This document shows positions 51,176-60,017 of a DNA stretch of 64,000 bases, one piece after another; within the stretch, counting starts at the first letter, position 1; every line of letters begins with the position of its first letter. The position numbers and the translations under genes were made by a program. This DNA is from an uncultured Collinsella sp. (GTDB taxonomy: Bacteria > Actinomycetota > Coriobacteriia > Coriobacteriales > Coriobacteriaceae): positions 62,001-126,000 of the forward strand of contig CABUQV010000001.1 of NCBI GenBank assembly GCA_902493855.1. Reading direction: 5' to 3'. Under the pieces are notes generated by a model that worked only from the letters and a program-made list of their open reading frames with translations, made no database searches and was not told the origin of the DNA.

Positions 51176-51793
51176 CTAGGCGCGAGCCATGTGCAGCTTG
51201 ATTACCTTGAAGATGATGTTGGCAACCGAGACGATAGGCCAAAGTGCCACCATCGTCATCGGGGCTAATTCGGGAACAACCGGAACCGCTCCGTGAATCA
51301 CGCTGCCCAACCAGTAAAAAAGCATCAGAACAACGACAGGAAGGCCCACGAGAACCACAAGTTCGATTAGCATAATCGTGATACCGATAATGCCGCCACC
51401 ATAGACAAAGGGAAGCCTTACACCGCTGCGGTACAGCGAGATAATCACCTTCCAGGGACCAATCAGAAGCAGCGCCAGCAGAATCATATAGTCGAGCCCC
51501 AGCGAGCCCCCTCCCAGCACGTAATTGAAAAAGAGCACATAGAGCAACGAAATCACCGACGCTCGCGTAAGGGACCCGATGGACTCGCGAAGTGAATCTT
51601 GCAGGCAAGCAGCGGCCTCTGCATCCTCCGCCGCTTGAAACTGAGCCTCGACAGAATGGCTCTTAATCGGCCGGGCCTCAACGTAAATCGCATCTCCCGC
51701 CGTGCTGGCCGCAGCCGCGACCGTAGGCGTTCCGCACACGCCGCAGAACTTGGCGCCGTCGTTAATCTCTGCTCCACACTGTTTGCAATGCAT
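51176..51793 (-). CDS. Zinc-ribbon polytopic membrane protein
   Basis: A 205-residue protein with an N-terminal ribbon (CKQC...CGVC), a charged linker and about four membrane helices from residue ~80 to the end. I recognise no family. AAAGGA precedes the ATG. It is divergent from the zinc-finger/HTH gene at 51933 and leads the minus-strand genes of this cluster. Confidence 0.75.
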   Translation of the reverse strand: MHCKQCGAEINDGAKFCGVCGTPTVAAAASTAGDAIYVEARPIKSHSVEAQFQAAEDAEAAACLQDSLRESIGSLTRASVISLLYVLFFNYVLGGGSLGLDYMILLALLLIGPWKVIISLYRSGVRLPFVYGGGIIGITIMLIELVVLVGLPVVVLMLFYWLGSVIHGAVPVVPELAPMTMVALWPIVSVANIIFKVIKLHMARA

Positions 51794-51932
51794 GATCGGG
51801 TCCTTTCTCGTTACCCCTTTTCTTGACGATCACAAGATACGATTTGTCGTTTATCCGATATAGAGATTTTGACCGGGTAATTTTCCTAAACGTGCTACGC
51901 TATTAAACCTGCAGCTAGAGACAGGGGTAACA
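51794..51932. promoter_or_regulatory. Divergent AT-rich promoter region
   Basis: 139 bp, AT-rich, between the zinc-ribbon membrane gene (minus) and the zinc-finger/HTH gene (plus). TTTTGACC and TATATCGG-like boxes are present, but no pair has ideal spacing. Confidence 0.35.
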
Positions 51933-53291
51933 ATGTTTGAGTTCTCCCAAATACGCACCGTTGAAGGTTCGATTCCGTTTAAGAAAGTCAACCTCATAGA
52001 GAACGAACCCAATAGGCCCGTTGGCGAGGCCCAGCTTGTCTTTGAACTCTACATGCCCACCGAGCTGACCGGCAGCAAAAGCAACGAAGGGCCCGCACAC
52101 AGCGAGCGCCATGCCGATCTGATCAGGCTGGCATCATGCATCGAACCCACCGCCGTTAAAGAGCAGCCCTTCCGCGCAAGCCTCTTTAACGTACTTGACT
52201 ACGCCGAACAGACCGGGCCGCTTTTTGGCAAGCACGCAATAGAATCCGTACGCGATTGGGCCAATGCCGCGATGGCAGCACTTATTGCCATGCGCATCCA
52301 GGAATACCTCAACGGGAGCTGCACCATCGCAAAGGTCTCCGCATTGGAAAGAATCGAGAAATCAGTGGTAACCTGCGCGGCAAACGGGTCATCCTTCAAG
52401 ATCTACACCACTATCCTGAGGGCGGGCGGAGATTATACCAACTCATTCAAAAGCCTGCCCATCGTGCGCAAAATCGAATCCGATGCGGGATATTTCTACG
52501 CCTTTATGTTTATGATCGACGAGGAAGAATCCCTCGTTGCACTCAACGTGCTCTCTTTTGAACACGAGCTCACCGCCAATGACTTCAGTGTTTTGCAGGC
52601 GATGTTCTACATGGACGAAGACTCCAGCTTGGAGATTTCAGCACGACTCAAGGTCAACAATAGCGAGGAGAGCTTCTATGTAATCGACCCTCAAGCAGAT
52701 ATCCAGGAGCGCCGCGAAGAACTTGACGACGATGACCGCGATGCGCTCACCGCTTTGGTGCAGGCGCTCGTGATCTCGCATCTCTCGGGCGCGCACGTGG
52801 ATGTGTTCCAGGGCAACGAGTCCACAGGGTTCCTTTCCTTTGACAGCTATCTCTCGTGGCTCTGGTTTGATTTTTCGCGCAAGCTGAGCACCGTCAAAAT
52901 TGGCTATTGCGAGCAGTGTGGACGCGCCTACTCACTTGCCGGACATCGAGGCGTCAAACGGCACTACTGCAGCGATCGATGCAAGACCGATGCCAAAAAC
53001 GAGCGCACGCGCAAGGAGACGGCAAAGATACGCGAGTTGTTTGGAACGGGCGCCAGCGTACGCGACATCGCCAACGAGATAGAACGTCCCGCGGCCTACG
53101 TACGCTCGCAGCTCAATAAATGGACCAAGCTCAAGCACGATCTGGATGAAGACATTGAGTCAAACGGCTTTGACAGCTCCGAGCTACTCAAACGCTGCAC
53201 CATTGAGAAGCTCGACCTCAACAACCTCCTCAACGCCAAGCGCAAAAAGCAGATTCAGGACTATGCCAAACTCAAGCGCCTCGTTAAGTAG
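51933..53291 (+). CDS. CGNR-like zinc-finger / helix-turn-helix protein, possible regulator
   Basis: A 452-residue protein. The first ~310 residues are not recognisable. Near 326-350 is a C2C2 zinc finger: Cys326, Cys329, Cys346 and Cys350 in the frame YCEQCG...HYCSDRC. This resembles the end of CGNR-type transcription factors and HNH-like fingers. A helix-turn-helix follows ('TGASVRDIANEI', 'AAYVRSQLNKW'). The C-terminus is basic and coiled. The divergent position next to the zinc-ribbon genes suggests it controls them (inference). The RBS is weak (AGGGGTAAC). Confidence 0.65.
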   Translation: MFEFSQIRTVEGSIPFKKVNLIENEPNRPVGEAQLVFELYMPTELTGSKSNEGPAHSERHADLIRLASCIEPTAVKEQPFRASLFNVLDYAEQTGPLFGKHAIESVRDWANAAMAALIAMRIQEYLNGSCTIAKVSALERIEKSVVTCAANGSSFKIYTTILRAGGDYTNSFKSLPIVRKIESDAGYFYAFMFMIDEEESLVALNVLSFEHELTANDFSVLQAMFYMDEDSSLEISARLKVNNSEESFYVIDPQADIQERREELDDDDRDALTALVQALVISHLSGAHVDVFQGNESTGFLSFDSYLSWLWFDFSRKLSTVKIGYCEQCGRAYSLAGHRGVKRHYCSDRCKTDAKNERTRKETAKIRELFGTGASVRDIANEIERPAAYVRSQLNKWTKLKHDLDEDIESNGFDSSELLKRCTIEKLDLNNLLNAKRKKQIQDYAKLKRLVK

Positions 53292-53318
53292 AAACGCTGT
53301 CATTTCTTTGCCATCCCA

Positions 53319-53385
53319 TTGACGGGTGGAAAGTTACTTATATACGTGTTAATAATATATATATTAGTAATACATATATGAGCGA
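53319..53385 (+). promoter_or_regulatory. Promoter and AT-rich dyad before the AAA ATPase gene
   Basis: TTGACG (53319-53324), a 16-bp spacer and TATACG (53341-53346). A run of alternating T/A with dyad character (TAATAATATATATATTAGTA) follows up to ~53385. It is far more AT-rich than anything nearby and is a likely operator or melting site. Confidence 0.5.
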
Positions 53386-53393
53386 GGCGCATC

Positions 53394-54776
53394 ATGTTTG
53401 TTGGACGTCGGGAAGAGCTTGAATCCCTGGAAACCGCCTATCAAAAAGGTTCCTTTCAGTTTGCCGTAGTCTATGGAAGGCGTCGCGTGGGTAAAACCAG
53501 CATGCTTCGCGTCTTTACACAGCGCAAACCCCATGTGATCTTCTTTACCGGACAGCAAACCGTTGCAAGCGAAAACCTCGCGCTGCTCAGCCGCGAGATA
53601 CTTGGCGATAGCGCCGCAGGAGCAGCGTTCCCCTCTATCCAGGTTGCACTCGAATCCGTCTTCGAACACGCCAAAACAGAGCGAATCGTTCTGATTATTG
53701 ACGAGTATCCCTACCTCGCCGAGAGCGATCCGGGCGTCTCGTCGTGCCTGCAAACGCTTATCGATCGACATAAAGACGCTAGCAAGCTGTTCCTCGTGCT
53801 CTGCGGATCGTCCATGAGCTTTATGGAACACCAGGTCCTAGGACACCAAAGCCCTCTTTATGGACGCCGCACCATGCAGCTGCGCATTGATCCCTTCACC
53901 ATCTTCGACGTGGCACTCATGCTTCCCGATGCACCCATCGAAAGGGTCATCGAGCTGTATTCCGTTGTTGGCGGGATGCCGCTCTATCTATCGCAGCTCG
54001 ATGGCACGCGTTCCACTCAATGGAACCTTGAGCATGCGCTGTTGCGTCAAGATGCGTTTTTGTATGCCGAACCCCAGAACTATCTGCTGCAAGAGGTCCG
54101 CAGCCCAGCTATCTACAATGCCGTCATAACCGCCATTGCCAACGGCTGTGTACGCTCCAAAGAGATTGCCGATGTTACCCACCTCGCAACGCCACAGGTC
54201 GCGCGACTGCTCGACGCATTGATCGAACTGCGAATCGTTGAACGCGTCACGCCCGTTGCCAAAGCAACAAAACGTCAGGTGGTCTATCGAATCTGCGATA
54301 ACCTGTTCAGGTTTTGGTATCGATTTGTTCCGCAGTACACGGGAACAATTGAAGAGGGGCTCGGAGCCGCTGTTGCCGCGCGTATCGTCAAGCGCGATTT
54401 GTCTACCTTCGTGGGCCCCACATTTGAAGAGGTATGCCGCCAGTGGTTGATACGACAGGTCGTTGAGGGCGAGCTGGATGTACTGCCCAAGGCAATCGGC
54501 TCTTGGTGGGGCACTAACCCGGCAACGCGTCACCAAGAAGAGATTGACATTGTATTAGAGGATGCCGATGGCGAGTTCGTCGTTGGCGAGTGCAAATGGA
54601 GAAACGAGCCCGTAGATACCGACGTTCTTGAAACGCTCGAGCGGCGCAGTGCGCTGCTGGGCCGGCCGATCAAACAGTATTACTTGTTTAGCAAGGGTGG
54701 ATTTAGCGAAGCGTGTCAAAATAGAGCGGCTCAAGCAAGCAGCGCGAGGCTTGTTGGACTCGAGCAACTACTATAA
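53394..54776 (+). CDS. AAA-family ATPase with DUF234/PD-(D/E)XK-like C-terminus
   Basis: A 460-residue protein. Walker A is GRRRVGKTS at 28-36 and Walker B is 'IVLIIDEYPYL' near 100, followed by 'LFLVLCGSSMSFM'. A winged helix lies near 260-310 (SKEIADVTHLATPQVARLLD). The C-terminal domain has 'EEIDIVLEDADGEFVVGECK', the Asp...Glu-x-Lys pattern of restriction-like nucleases. These ATPases are common in archaea and anaerobes, often beside mobile DNA; their role is unproven. The gene is monocistronic, with its own AT-rich promoter and a shared terminator. Confidence 0.85.
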   Translation: MFVGRREELESLETAYQKGSFQFAVVYGRRRVGKTSMLRVFTQRKPHVIFFTGQQTVASENLALLSREILGDSAAGAAFPSIQVALESVFEHAKTERIVLIIDEYPYLAESDPGVSSCLQTLIDRHKDASKLFLVLCGSSMSFMEHQVLGHQSPLYGRRTMQLRIDPFTIFDVALMLPDAPIERVIELYSVVGGMPLYLSQLDGTRSTQWNLEHALLRQDAFLYAEPQNYLLQEVRSPAIYNAVITAIANGCVRSKEIADVTHLATPQVARLLDALIELRIVERVTPVAKATKRQVVYRICDNLFRFWYRFVPQYTGTIEEGLGAAVAARIVKRDLSTFVGPTFEEVCRQWLIRQVVEGELDVLPKAIGSWWGTNPATRHQEEIDIVLEDADGEFVVGECKWRNEPVDTDVLETLERRSALLGRPIKQYYLFSKGGFSEACQNRAAQASSARLVGLEQLL

Positions 54777-54777
54777 G

Positions 54778-54812
54778 AAAGGGGCTCGGAAACAGTTTTC
54801 CAAGCCCCTTTC
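54778..54812. terminator. Bidirectional terminator between convergent genes
   Basis: AAAGGGGCTCGGAA-ACAGTT-TTCCAAGCCCCTTT, with T runs on both sides, between the stops at 54776 (plus) and 54818 (minus). Confidence 0.85.
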
Positions 54813-54817
54813 AGTTT

Positions 54818-56437
54818 TTATTCGATTCCCACCTTTTTGAGCATATCTTTGGTGACTTCCGCAACTTGATTGGGATCGACGTGGGATTCCCCCGAAATAG
54901 TGCCGTAACCTGAGGTTGAAAAATCAAGGAAATAATATGTCCGGTAATTGTGCCCATAGCCAAATTGCTGATATAGGGCATTATAGTCCGTCTCGGAAAT
55001 TTCCTTGCCCTCCGACGCACAATAGTATTCGTAGCCATTGCCCTCGCTCGGCGCAACTCCCCAGGACTCGTAGTTGCTTACAAGCGAAAAAGCATCGCTT
55101 TTCTTGCCATATACCGAAGTATTGTCCCCGGCCAAAACCTGCCTTCCAGCAAGCAATGCCGTAATAGCATTGCTCATCTCATATGTTCTTTGGCTTACGA
55201 GGATGCTGTCGTCATCCGCTTTAATCAGCGGAAGAAACATCGTTCCTCCGTTGCTGTTATCAAGCCAATTTTGACTGTAAAGCCTCTTGATGCCACCATC
55301 AGCTGACGACCAAACCTCTACGGTGTAGGACTTCTGAAGTCCCTCCATATCTCCATTCCAGGCACTCTTTAGTTCGGCATCGCTCATACCGTTCACAACG
55401 GTCAAGAGCTCAGGCTGGCCATCCTGATCAAAATCAACGAGGTCGACAAGACAAAGCCCTCGCATCGCATAGACAGAATCAGTCACCTCAGCAATTTGCG
55501 GCTCTCCATAGCACGCGAGGTATTCCTGGCACTTTTGCTTGTAAGCGGCATGCGTAGCGGTATTGTCCGCAGCGGTGCCTCCATCCTTCTTGTCGCCTTC
55601 GCCTGTCTTTGTATCGGCCTCGTTGGCCTTAGGCACCTCGAGGGAAACCTCTTTTACGGCATCAGCGGATTTAGAGTTATCGACGACTTTGACGGGAATA
55701 CTCCACTCGACTTTTGACTTGGAGTCCTTAACGGTGAGGGTATATTTTCCCGGTTTAACATCGGGAAACTGGCTTACCGTGAAGCCCTCGTCACCCTTAA
55801 CCTCAGCGTTGGTGCTGTAGCCGTTGTCGCCGTTCAGGGTCACCGAGTACTTCTTGAGTTTCTCGCCCTTTGCGTCGGTCGGGGTGATCTTGGATTCTTG
55901 GACCACCACGATGGCCTTGTCCTGGCCGTAATGGGCAACGTCGCCGCCGGACTTGCTAAAGAACAGCAGGTAGCTAAAGATGGCAATGACTGCCAGGCCA
56001 ACGACGACACCAACGATATAGAGCGCCTTGGGCTCCTTTTTCTGTGCGGATGCATTCGCCGCAGGAGCAGGGGCTGGCGCCGCGACGGGCTTGGCGACCG
56101 GATTGCTCAGTTTTGGTCGGTCGGCACGCACGGCTGGAATCGAAGGCGTTGCACCGGACGACACGTCGTCTTTAGGCTGGTCGTCTTCTTCGTCCGCTAC
56201 GGGCTCGCTCTCCACGGGCGACTTTTCCTCCCCCGCCTCGGCACCGGCGAAAGGCTCCTTCTCCGTTTCGTCGCTAGCGAAAATCTCTTCCGCAGCCTCA
56301 TTGATAACGGAAGGTTCTTCTGCCACTTCGTTGCTGACAGAGTTCAGCACCGCCTTTGCATCTTCGAGTGCATAGCCGCACTCGGTGCAGTATCGCAAAT
56401 CGCCATCAAGCTCAAATCCACAGTTGGGACAGAACAT
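54818..56437 (-). CDS. Zinc-ribbon, single-helix membrane protein with Asp-rich loop
   Basis: A 539-residue protein. An N-terminal ribbon (CPNC...CTEC) is followed by ~110 residues of acidic and Ala/Pro linker and a membrane helix (about 138-160). Outside come a beta domain (KYSVTLNGDNGYS), a linker, and a domain with 'DLVDFDQDGQPELLTVV'. That Asp-rich loop matches the one in the 49536 protein. The overall plan suggests a surface sensor whose zinc ribbon reports to the cytoplasm (inference). GGAGG lies before the ATG. It is downstream of and nearly touches the 56439 gene. Confidence 0.75.
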   Translation of the reverse strand: MFCPNCGFELDGDLRYCTECGYALEDAKAVLNSVSNEVAEEPSVINEAAEEIFASDETEKEPFAGAEAGEEKSPVESEPVADEEDDQPKDDVSSGATPSIPAVRADRPKLSNPVAKPVAAPAPAPAANASAQKKEPKALYIVGVVVGLAVIAIFSYLLFFSKSGGDVAHYGQDKAIVVVQESKITPTDAKGEKLKKYSVTLNGDNGYSTNAEVKGDEGFTVSQFPDVKPGKYTLTVKDSKSKVEWSIPVKVVDNSKSADAVKEVSLEVPKANEADTKTGEGDKKDGGTAADNTATHAAYKQKCQEYLACYGEPQIAEVTDSVYAMRGLCLVDLVDFDQDGQPELLTVVNGMSDAELKSAWNGDMEGLQKSYTVEVWSSADGGIKRLYSQNWLDNSNGGTMFLPLIKADDDSILVSQRTYEMSNAITALLAGRQVLAGDNTSVYGKKSDAFSLVSNYESWGVAPSEGNGYEYYCASEGKEISETDYNALYQQFGYGHNYRTYYFLDFSTSGYGTISGESHVDPNQVAEVTKDMLKKVGIE

Positions 56438-56438
56438 G

Positions 56439-57656
56439 TTAGTCCTCCTTATCGACTTTCACCGTTGTACCGTCCTTGACCTCATCGGGGGTTACTTCGG
56501 ACCCCACTTGAGACCCATCATCCCAAGACGCAACCAAAATCTCGCAATTGCCGTCCGCAAAAGAACCGAGCTCATAGTCTTCGGTGCGATACACCAGTCC
56601 CTTGGATGTCACATACAAGCATGTTGAGCCCTTGATTGAATAGTCTGAAGAATTGCTCCGCATGAGCATAGAATTGTAATCAGACGGATACTCTCTGCCC
56701 ATTTCCGTAAGATACGGCCAAACTGCCGAACTCATAGAACTGGCAAGATCCTCGGTATCAATGCCAAACATGTCCTGAGGGCTGACAGTATCACCCGTAT
56801 GCAAATCAAAAATAACACCAGTCACATACGTGTCGCCATGCGGACCCCATCCCGTCGAATAGCGCTCGTCACGGATACAAAAATAGTTCTCATCCATGTA
56901 CGTAACCGTCACGTTTCTCGATATGCAGGGAAATTCGCCGTCGGGGTACAGCTCAGCATCTGATTGCTCATTATCTGATGCTCGATTCGTTCGCTCCGCA
57001 TCAATTTGAAGGGGCTCGAGAATCGCCTTGTTAATTTTGTCTGCGACGTCGTCTTTGGCGGAGCTCTTAAGTTGCGGATAGGACCATTCCATGTCAGTCC
57101 GCTCGCCCTGATTGAGCATAGGGTCGACCGGAGCAGACACCGTCAATGACTTTGCCTCCAACGTATAGACAACTTTTTCGGCCGCCCTCTCGTCCTTCTT
57201 GGGTCTTTCGGTCGCTTGCTCCTGTTGCACGGATTGCTGCTGGAGATTGGGCTCGATGACGTTCTTATAGAGCATGAAAGCAGCGTAAGCGATGCCTGCC
57301 GCGGCGATAAATGCGGCGATCATGATAGCAAACTGCGGCACCAGGCGGTTACCGACCTGACAGCGTTGCATAAAGAGGTTGTACATCTGGGAGTGACCGC
57401 TACCCGCGGTCTTCGAGACCGGCTCGGGACTCGGTTCTGCCGTGGACTCGACATTCGCGGATCCTATCGCAGAGTCCGTTTCGGTATTTGCAGACTCCAA
57501 CATGACTTCAGCGGACGAGGACTCTCGCGCCAGCGGCTCGGCGCCGGACCCTTCCTTGGCCGCAGTTTTACCCGAGAGTCCTTCCAAGGGCAGCCCGCAT
57601 TCGGTACAGTACCGCGCATCGTCACTGATCTTGCTACCGCATTTGGGGCAAAACAT
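56439..57656 (-). CDS. Zinc-ribbon, single-helix membrane protein with DUF3298/RsiV-like domain
   Basis: A 405-residue protein. It has an N-terminal ribbon (CPKC...CTEC), an acidic linker and a membrane helix (about 108-130). The flank 'GIAYAAFMLYKNVIEPNLQQ' is related to the one in the 49536 protein. The outside domain starts near 'YPQLKSSAKDDVADKINKAI' and contains 'YVTGVIFDLHTGDTVSPQDM', the pattern of DUF3298/RsiV domains, some of which bind lysozyme or wall material. The ATG at 57656 has GGAGAAG upstream. It forms a two-gene unit with 54818. Confidence 0.78.
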   Translation of the reverse strand: MFCPKCGSKISDDARYCTECGLPLEGLSGKTAAKEGSGAEPLARESSSAEVMLESANTETDSAIGSANVESTAEPSPEPVSKTAGSGHSQMYNLFMQRCQVGNRLVPQFAIMIAAFIAAAGIAYAAFMLYKNVIEPNLQQQSVQQEQATERPKKDERAAEKVVYTLEAKSLTVSAPVDPMLNQGERTDMEWSYPQLKSSAKDDVADKINKAILEPLQIDAERTNRASDNEQSDAELYPDGEFPCISRNVTVTYMDENYFCIRDERYSTGWGPHGDTYVTGVIFDLHTGDTVSPQDMFGIDTEDLASSMSSAVWPYLTEMGREYPSDYNSMLMRSNSSDYSIKGSTCLYVTSKGLVYRTEDYELGSFADGNCEILVASWDDGSQVGSEVTPDEVKDGTTVKVDKED

Positions 57657-57818
57657 GGGCTTTCTTCTCCGATTCCCTTTAGTCTCACTGAGTCGTAAGT
57701 TACTCACGTGCTGTACGCTACGTAGTTTAACCATTTCTTAAGCAAGCCAATGGACCGCTTGAACAGACGCATACCCACTCAAGTGACCCTATACCGGCTA
57801 GTTATCCTGGCTCATGGC

Positions 57819-58089
57819 ATGAGTGTCAGTGTAAGAATTTTCGCTGAACAGGTCCGCCCCCTCGAAGTCCGAGCCGATGCTCAACTTGAAGCCATTTTTT
57901 TGCCGAGATGGAGAAATCGCCGCTGATATCCATATCATGCTCGCGGCCAACCGCCCTCATTTTCCGAAGTCCCACCCGTCACGTTATCAGGAGCCCGAAG
58001 TCAAAGAGATAGTAAAAGCCGATTGGGGCACATGTGATTCCATATGCCCCAATCGGCTTTATAGTCGTTTACGCCTCAGAGAAACCTAG
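57819..58089 (+). pseudogene. Frameshifted small antitoxin-like gene
   Basis: A frame starting MSVSVRIFAEQVRPLEVRAD at 57819 breaks in a run of seven T (57895-57901). If one T is removed it continues into a frame reading 'DGEIAADIHIMLAANRPHFP' then 'HPSRYQEPEVKEIVK'. The joined product of ~89 residues has the look of a RelB/DinJ-type antitoxin. No toxin gene follows. The broken frame runs into the downstream hairpin at 58018, so it is probably inactive. Confidence 0.5.
58018..58063 (-). terminator. Hairpin downstream of purN
   Basis: AAAGCCGATTGGGGCA...TGCCCCAATCGGCTTT is a 16-bp stem, followed on the minus strand by TACTATC. It lies about 45 bp past the purN stop. Confidence 0.65.
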
Positions 58090-58107
58090 GTGACCCGTTT
58101 ACACGCG

Positions 58108-58806
58108 CTAGCGCGCCGGGTCAACTGCCACCTTGCCGCTCTCCAGCACGTGGACGCGACCGTCGGCGAGCATCTGCACGACCTCGGGATACAGCACATG
58201 CTCGATCGCGTGGATGTGCTCCTCGAGCGTGTCGACGTCCCAGCCCTCCTCGACAGCCAGCGCACGCTGGGCGATGATGGGGCCGTTGTCGTAGATCTCG
58301 TTGGCAAAGTGCACGGTCACGCCGGTCACCTTGACGCCGCGCGCAAACGCATCGTCGATCGCATGGGCACCGGTAAAGCTCGGCAGCAGTGCCGGGTGCA
58401 GGTTGACCACGCGGTTGGGGAACGCCGCCAGCAGCGGCGTGTGCACCATGCGCATGTAACCGGCCATCACCACGTACTCGCAGCCGCGCTCGAGCAGCTC
58501 ATGCGCGATGATCTCGTCAGCCGCGATGGGGTCGGCATAGACATCTTTGGACAGCGTGAGTGTCTGGATGCCCGCACGCTCGGCACGCTGCAAGCCCTTG
58601 GCCGAAGGACGGCTCGACACCACAAGCTCAATCGAGGCGTTGAGCTTGCCGGCGGCGATCAGATCGATCAGTGCCTGCAGGTTGGTACCCGAACCGCTGA
58701 TAAGCACGCCAATCTTGAGCGGCTCAGCCGTATCGGTGCCGGTCGGACGGGTGTAGGGCACAAAGCCCAGGCCCTCGGCGACAGCCATCTGCTCGTTAGC
58801 GCTCAT
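58108..58806 (-). CDS. purN: Phosphoribosylglycinamide formyltransferase
   Basis: A 232-residue GAR transformylase, third step of purine synthesis. It has 'KIGVLISGSGTNLQALIDLI', 'VVMAGYMRM' and the catalytic 'VVNLHPALLPSFTGAHAIDD', with Asn and His and a later Asp in 'DNGPIIAQ'. An N-terminal extension of ~28 residues precedes the usual start. The start lies inside the 3' end of purM (11-bp overlap), so the two are coupled. Confidence 0.95.
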   Translation of the reverse strand: MSANEQMAVAEGLGFVPYTRPTGTDTAEPLKIGVLISGSGTNLQALIDLIAAGKLNASIELVVSSRPSAKGLQRAERAGIQTLTLSKDVYADPIAADEIIAHELLERGCEYVVMAGYMRMVHTPLLAAFPNRVVNLHPALLPSFTGAHAIDDAFARGVKVTGVTVHFANEIYDNGPIIAQRALAVEEGWDVDTLEEHIHAIEHVLYPEVVQMLADGRVHVLESGKVAVDPAR

Positions 58807-59899
58807 CGGAGTACACGACCTTACCGGAACCCTCGACGCACTCGCCCACGCGGAATGGCTTCTCGCCCAGCGCGACCAGGGCCTCGGTCACCGCGACCTC
58901 GTCCTCGGGGGCGACGATCAGGCACAGCCCAACGCCCATGTTGAAGGTCTTGCATGCCTCATTGGGCGCGAGCTCGGCCTGGCGCGACACGTAGGTGATG
59001 ACGGGCGGAACGTCCCAGCCCATCTCGGCACCGTTGCGGGTGACCACGGCGTCGACGTCGTCGGCGAGCGCGCGGTTGAGGTTCTCGGTAATACCGCCGC
59101 CGGTGATGTGGGCGATGGCATGAACGTTGGCGCCACCGCGGAGCAGCTCCAGAATCGGCTTGACGTAGATGCGCGTGGGGGCCAGCAGAGCGTCGGCCAG
59201 CGAAGCGCCGCCGAGCTCCTCGAGCGGCCGGCTTAGCTCTTCGGCCTTAGCGGCAGCCTCGGGCGTACCCGGCTTGATGCCGTCAACGCCGATAACCTTG
59301 CGCACGAGTGAGTATCCGTTGGAGTGCACACCGGTGGAGGGCAGGCCCAGGATCACATCGCCGGGGCGAACGTTCGCGGGGTCGAGCATCTTGGGACGAT
59401 CGACAACACCCACGGTAAAGCCGGCGAGGTCGTAATCGGCGGGGGCCATGACACCGGGGTGCTCGGCCATCTCGCCGCCCACGAGCGCGCAGCCTGCGAG
59501 CTTGCAGCCGTCGGCCACGCCCTTGATGATCTTTGCCATGTGCTCGGCCTCAATGTGACCGATGGCAACGTAATCCAGGAAGAACAGTGGCTCGGCGCCC
59601 GAAGCCAAAATGTCATTGACGCACATGGCGACCAGGTCCTGGCCCACCGTCTCGTGACGGTCCATGATCTGAGCGAGCACGAGCTTGGTGCCCACACCGT
59701 CGGTGCCACTGATCAGAATCGGGTCTTCCATATCCTTAAGCGCGGCGGCCGAGAACAGGCCACCAAAGCCACCGATGCCGCCGATAACCTCGGGGCGGTT
59801 GGTGTCCTTGACCATCTGCTTAATAGCGTCGACGGCGCGGCCGCCCTCGGCGGTATCGACGCCGGCGTCCTCGTACGTCACATGCTTGCTGTCGCTCAT
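58796..59899 (-). CDS. purM: Phosphoribosylformylglycinamidine cyclo-ligase
   Basis: A 367-residue AIR synthetase, fifth step of purine synthesis. It begins 'VTYEDAGVDTAEGGRAVDAI' and has 'GGIGGFGGLF', 'LISGTDGVGTKLVLAQ', 'CALVGGEMAEHPGV' and 'ITGGGITENLNRAL'. Normal length. It lies downstream of purF on the same strand and overlaps purN. Confidence 0.96.
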   Translation of the reverse strand: MSDSKHVTYEDAGVDTAEGGRAVDAIKQMVKDTNRPEVIGGIGGFGGLFSAAALKDMEDPILISGTDGVGTKLVLAQIMDRHETVGQDLVAMCVNDILASGAEPLFFLDYVAIGHIEAEHMAKIIKGVADGCKLAGCALVGGEMAEHPGVMAPADYDLAGFTVGVVDRPKMLDPANVRPGDVILGLPSTGVHSNGYSLVRKVIGVDGIKPGTPEAAAKAEELSRPLEELGGASLADALLAPTRIYVKPILELLRGGANVHAIAHITGGGITENLNRALADDVDAVVTRNGAEMGWDVPPVITYVSRQAELAPNEACKTFNMGVGLCLIVAPEDEVAVTEALVALGEKPFRVGECVEGSGKVVYSDER

Positions 59900-60017
59900 C
59901 TGAGCCTTCCTCTCCCACTACCGTGGCGCCGCGCGGGCGCCAAACGGTGCTCATAGTTGCGTTCATTTCGGCGCGTGCCATAACAGCACGCGCCGTCATA
60001 TCAACAAAACAGCAGGT

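Noticed and set aside
57714..58089. Intact small gene in the 57.7-58.1 kb gap
   Set aside because: The only frame with homology-like features is broken at a T run and merges into a terminator hairpin, so it is listed as a pseudogene.
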